This document shows positions 63,912 through 64,000 of a stretch of 64,000 bases of DNA, piece by piece. Origin of the DNA: Varanus komodoensis. Its lineage: Eukaryota > Chordata > Lepidosauria > Squamata > Varanidae. How positions within the stretch are numbered: the first letter of the stretch is position 1; every line of letters begins with the position of its first letter. Where the stretch lies: contig NW_025335268.1 in NCBI RefSeq assembly GCF_004798865.1, positions 6,971,127 through 7,035,126 on the forward strand, read 5' to 3'. Below the pieces are notes generated by a model. It had not been told where the DNA came from and did no database searches. It saw only the letters and a program-made list of their open reading frames with translations. The position numbers and the translations under genes are program-made.

Positions 63912-64000
63912 GTCAGTATCTTTAAAAAAAAAAAAGACTATTTATGCTCCTTAGTTACCTGATTATTTTTCACAGACACCTTGGGGTGTGTGGGATTTTT
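63912..64000. other. Start of intron 36
   Basis: Begins GTCAGT, followed by an A12 run. Too short to say more. Confidence 0.6.

Larger units (their letters stand above)
61151..62816. other. Intron 34
   Basis: Holds a minus-strand CR1 ORF2 fragment (61776-62400), and a degenerate RTE-like end (62482-62622). No exon in between is needed for phase. Confidence 0.6.

Noticed and set aside
785-63911. Assignment to DNAH6, DNAH3 or DNAH7
   Set aside because: The AAA1 and AAA2 words fit several axonemal paralogues, but the N-terminal tail words and the AAA2 insert fit only DNAH14 as recalled.
1-64000. CRISPR array, prokaryotic operon, defence island or tRNA/rRNA gene
   Set aside because: No spaced direct repeats, no ribosome-binding sites or tandem ORFs, and tRNA-like stretches are SINE heads lacking a full tRNA fold.

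Overview
This is vertebrate nuclear DNA, most likely from a squamate (lizard or snake). There is one interrupted gene with GT-AG introns, and the introns are full of BovB, CR1 and L2-like LINEs, tRNA-derived SINEs, small inverted-repeat elements and microsatellites. This repeat mix, above all BovB together with CR1 and L2, is typical of squamates. The species cannot be read from the sequence.

The only protein-coding gene I can support is on the + strand: an internal part of an axonemal dynein heavy chain, best matched to DNAH14. I traced 36 exons between 785 and 63911. They hold 5,825 coding nt (about 1,940 residues), all have AG acceptors and GT donors, and codon phase is unbroken from each exon to the next. 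The gene runs off both ends. In order the exons encode the N-terminal tail (785-31721), the linker (about 32575-43450), AAA1 with Walker A, Walker B and the NPGY motif (45340-53321), and AAA2 with Walker A, a DNAH14-type insert and a Walker B-like ILDGP segment (57119-63911). AAA3 to AAA6, the stalk and the microtubule-binding domain lie to the right. Intact ATPase motifs and clean frames suggest a working gene.

Layout: 1-14.9 kb holds tail exons 1-7, with small palindromic repeats and a solitary GC/CpG-rich block near 9.2-9.8 kb in intron 4. 14.9-19.4 kb is a long intron with a 492-bp TA-flanked mariner-type inverted-repeat element and a CR1 end. 19.4-31.7 kb holds tail exons 8-15, CR1 pieces, an L2-like LINE end with a readable C-terminal reverse-transcriptase tail, and a tRNA-SINE. 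32.6-43.5 kb holds the linker exons, with a BovB 3' end on the minus strand at 35.5-36.0 kb. 45.3-53.3 kb holds the AAA1 exons. Intron 30 (53.3-57.1 kb) contains a 2.5-kb, 5'-truncated, lightly decayed BovB LINE in the gene's orientation. 57.1-63.9 kb holds AAA2, with a CR1 ORF2 fragment on the minus strand at 61.8-62.4 kb.

No new defence, CRISPR, RNA or multi-gene system is visible. The points most worth a second look are the BovB copy (a family known for horizontal transfer between squamates and ruminants), the basic and acidic insert in AAA2, the intronic CpG-rich block, and two or three repeat families I could not name. Comparisons with human DNAH14, other dyneins and consensus repeats come from memory; no searches were run.
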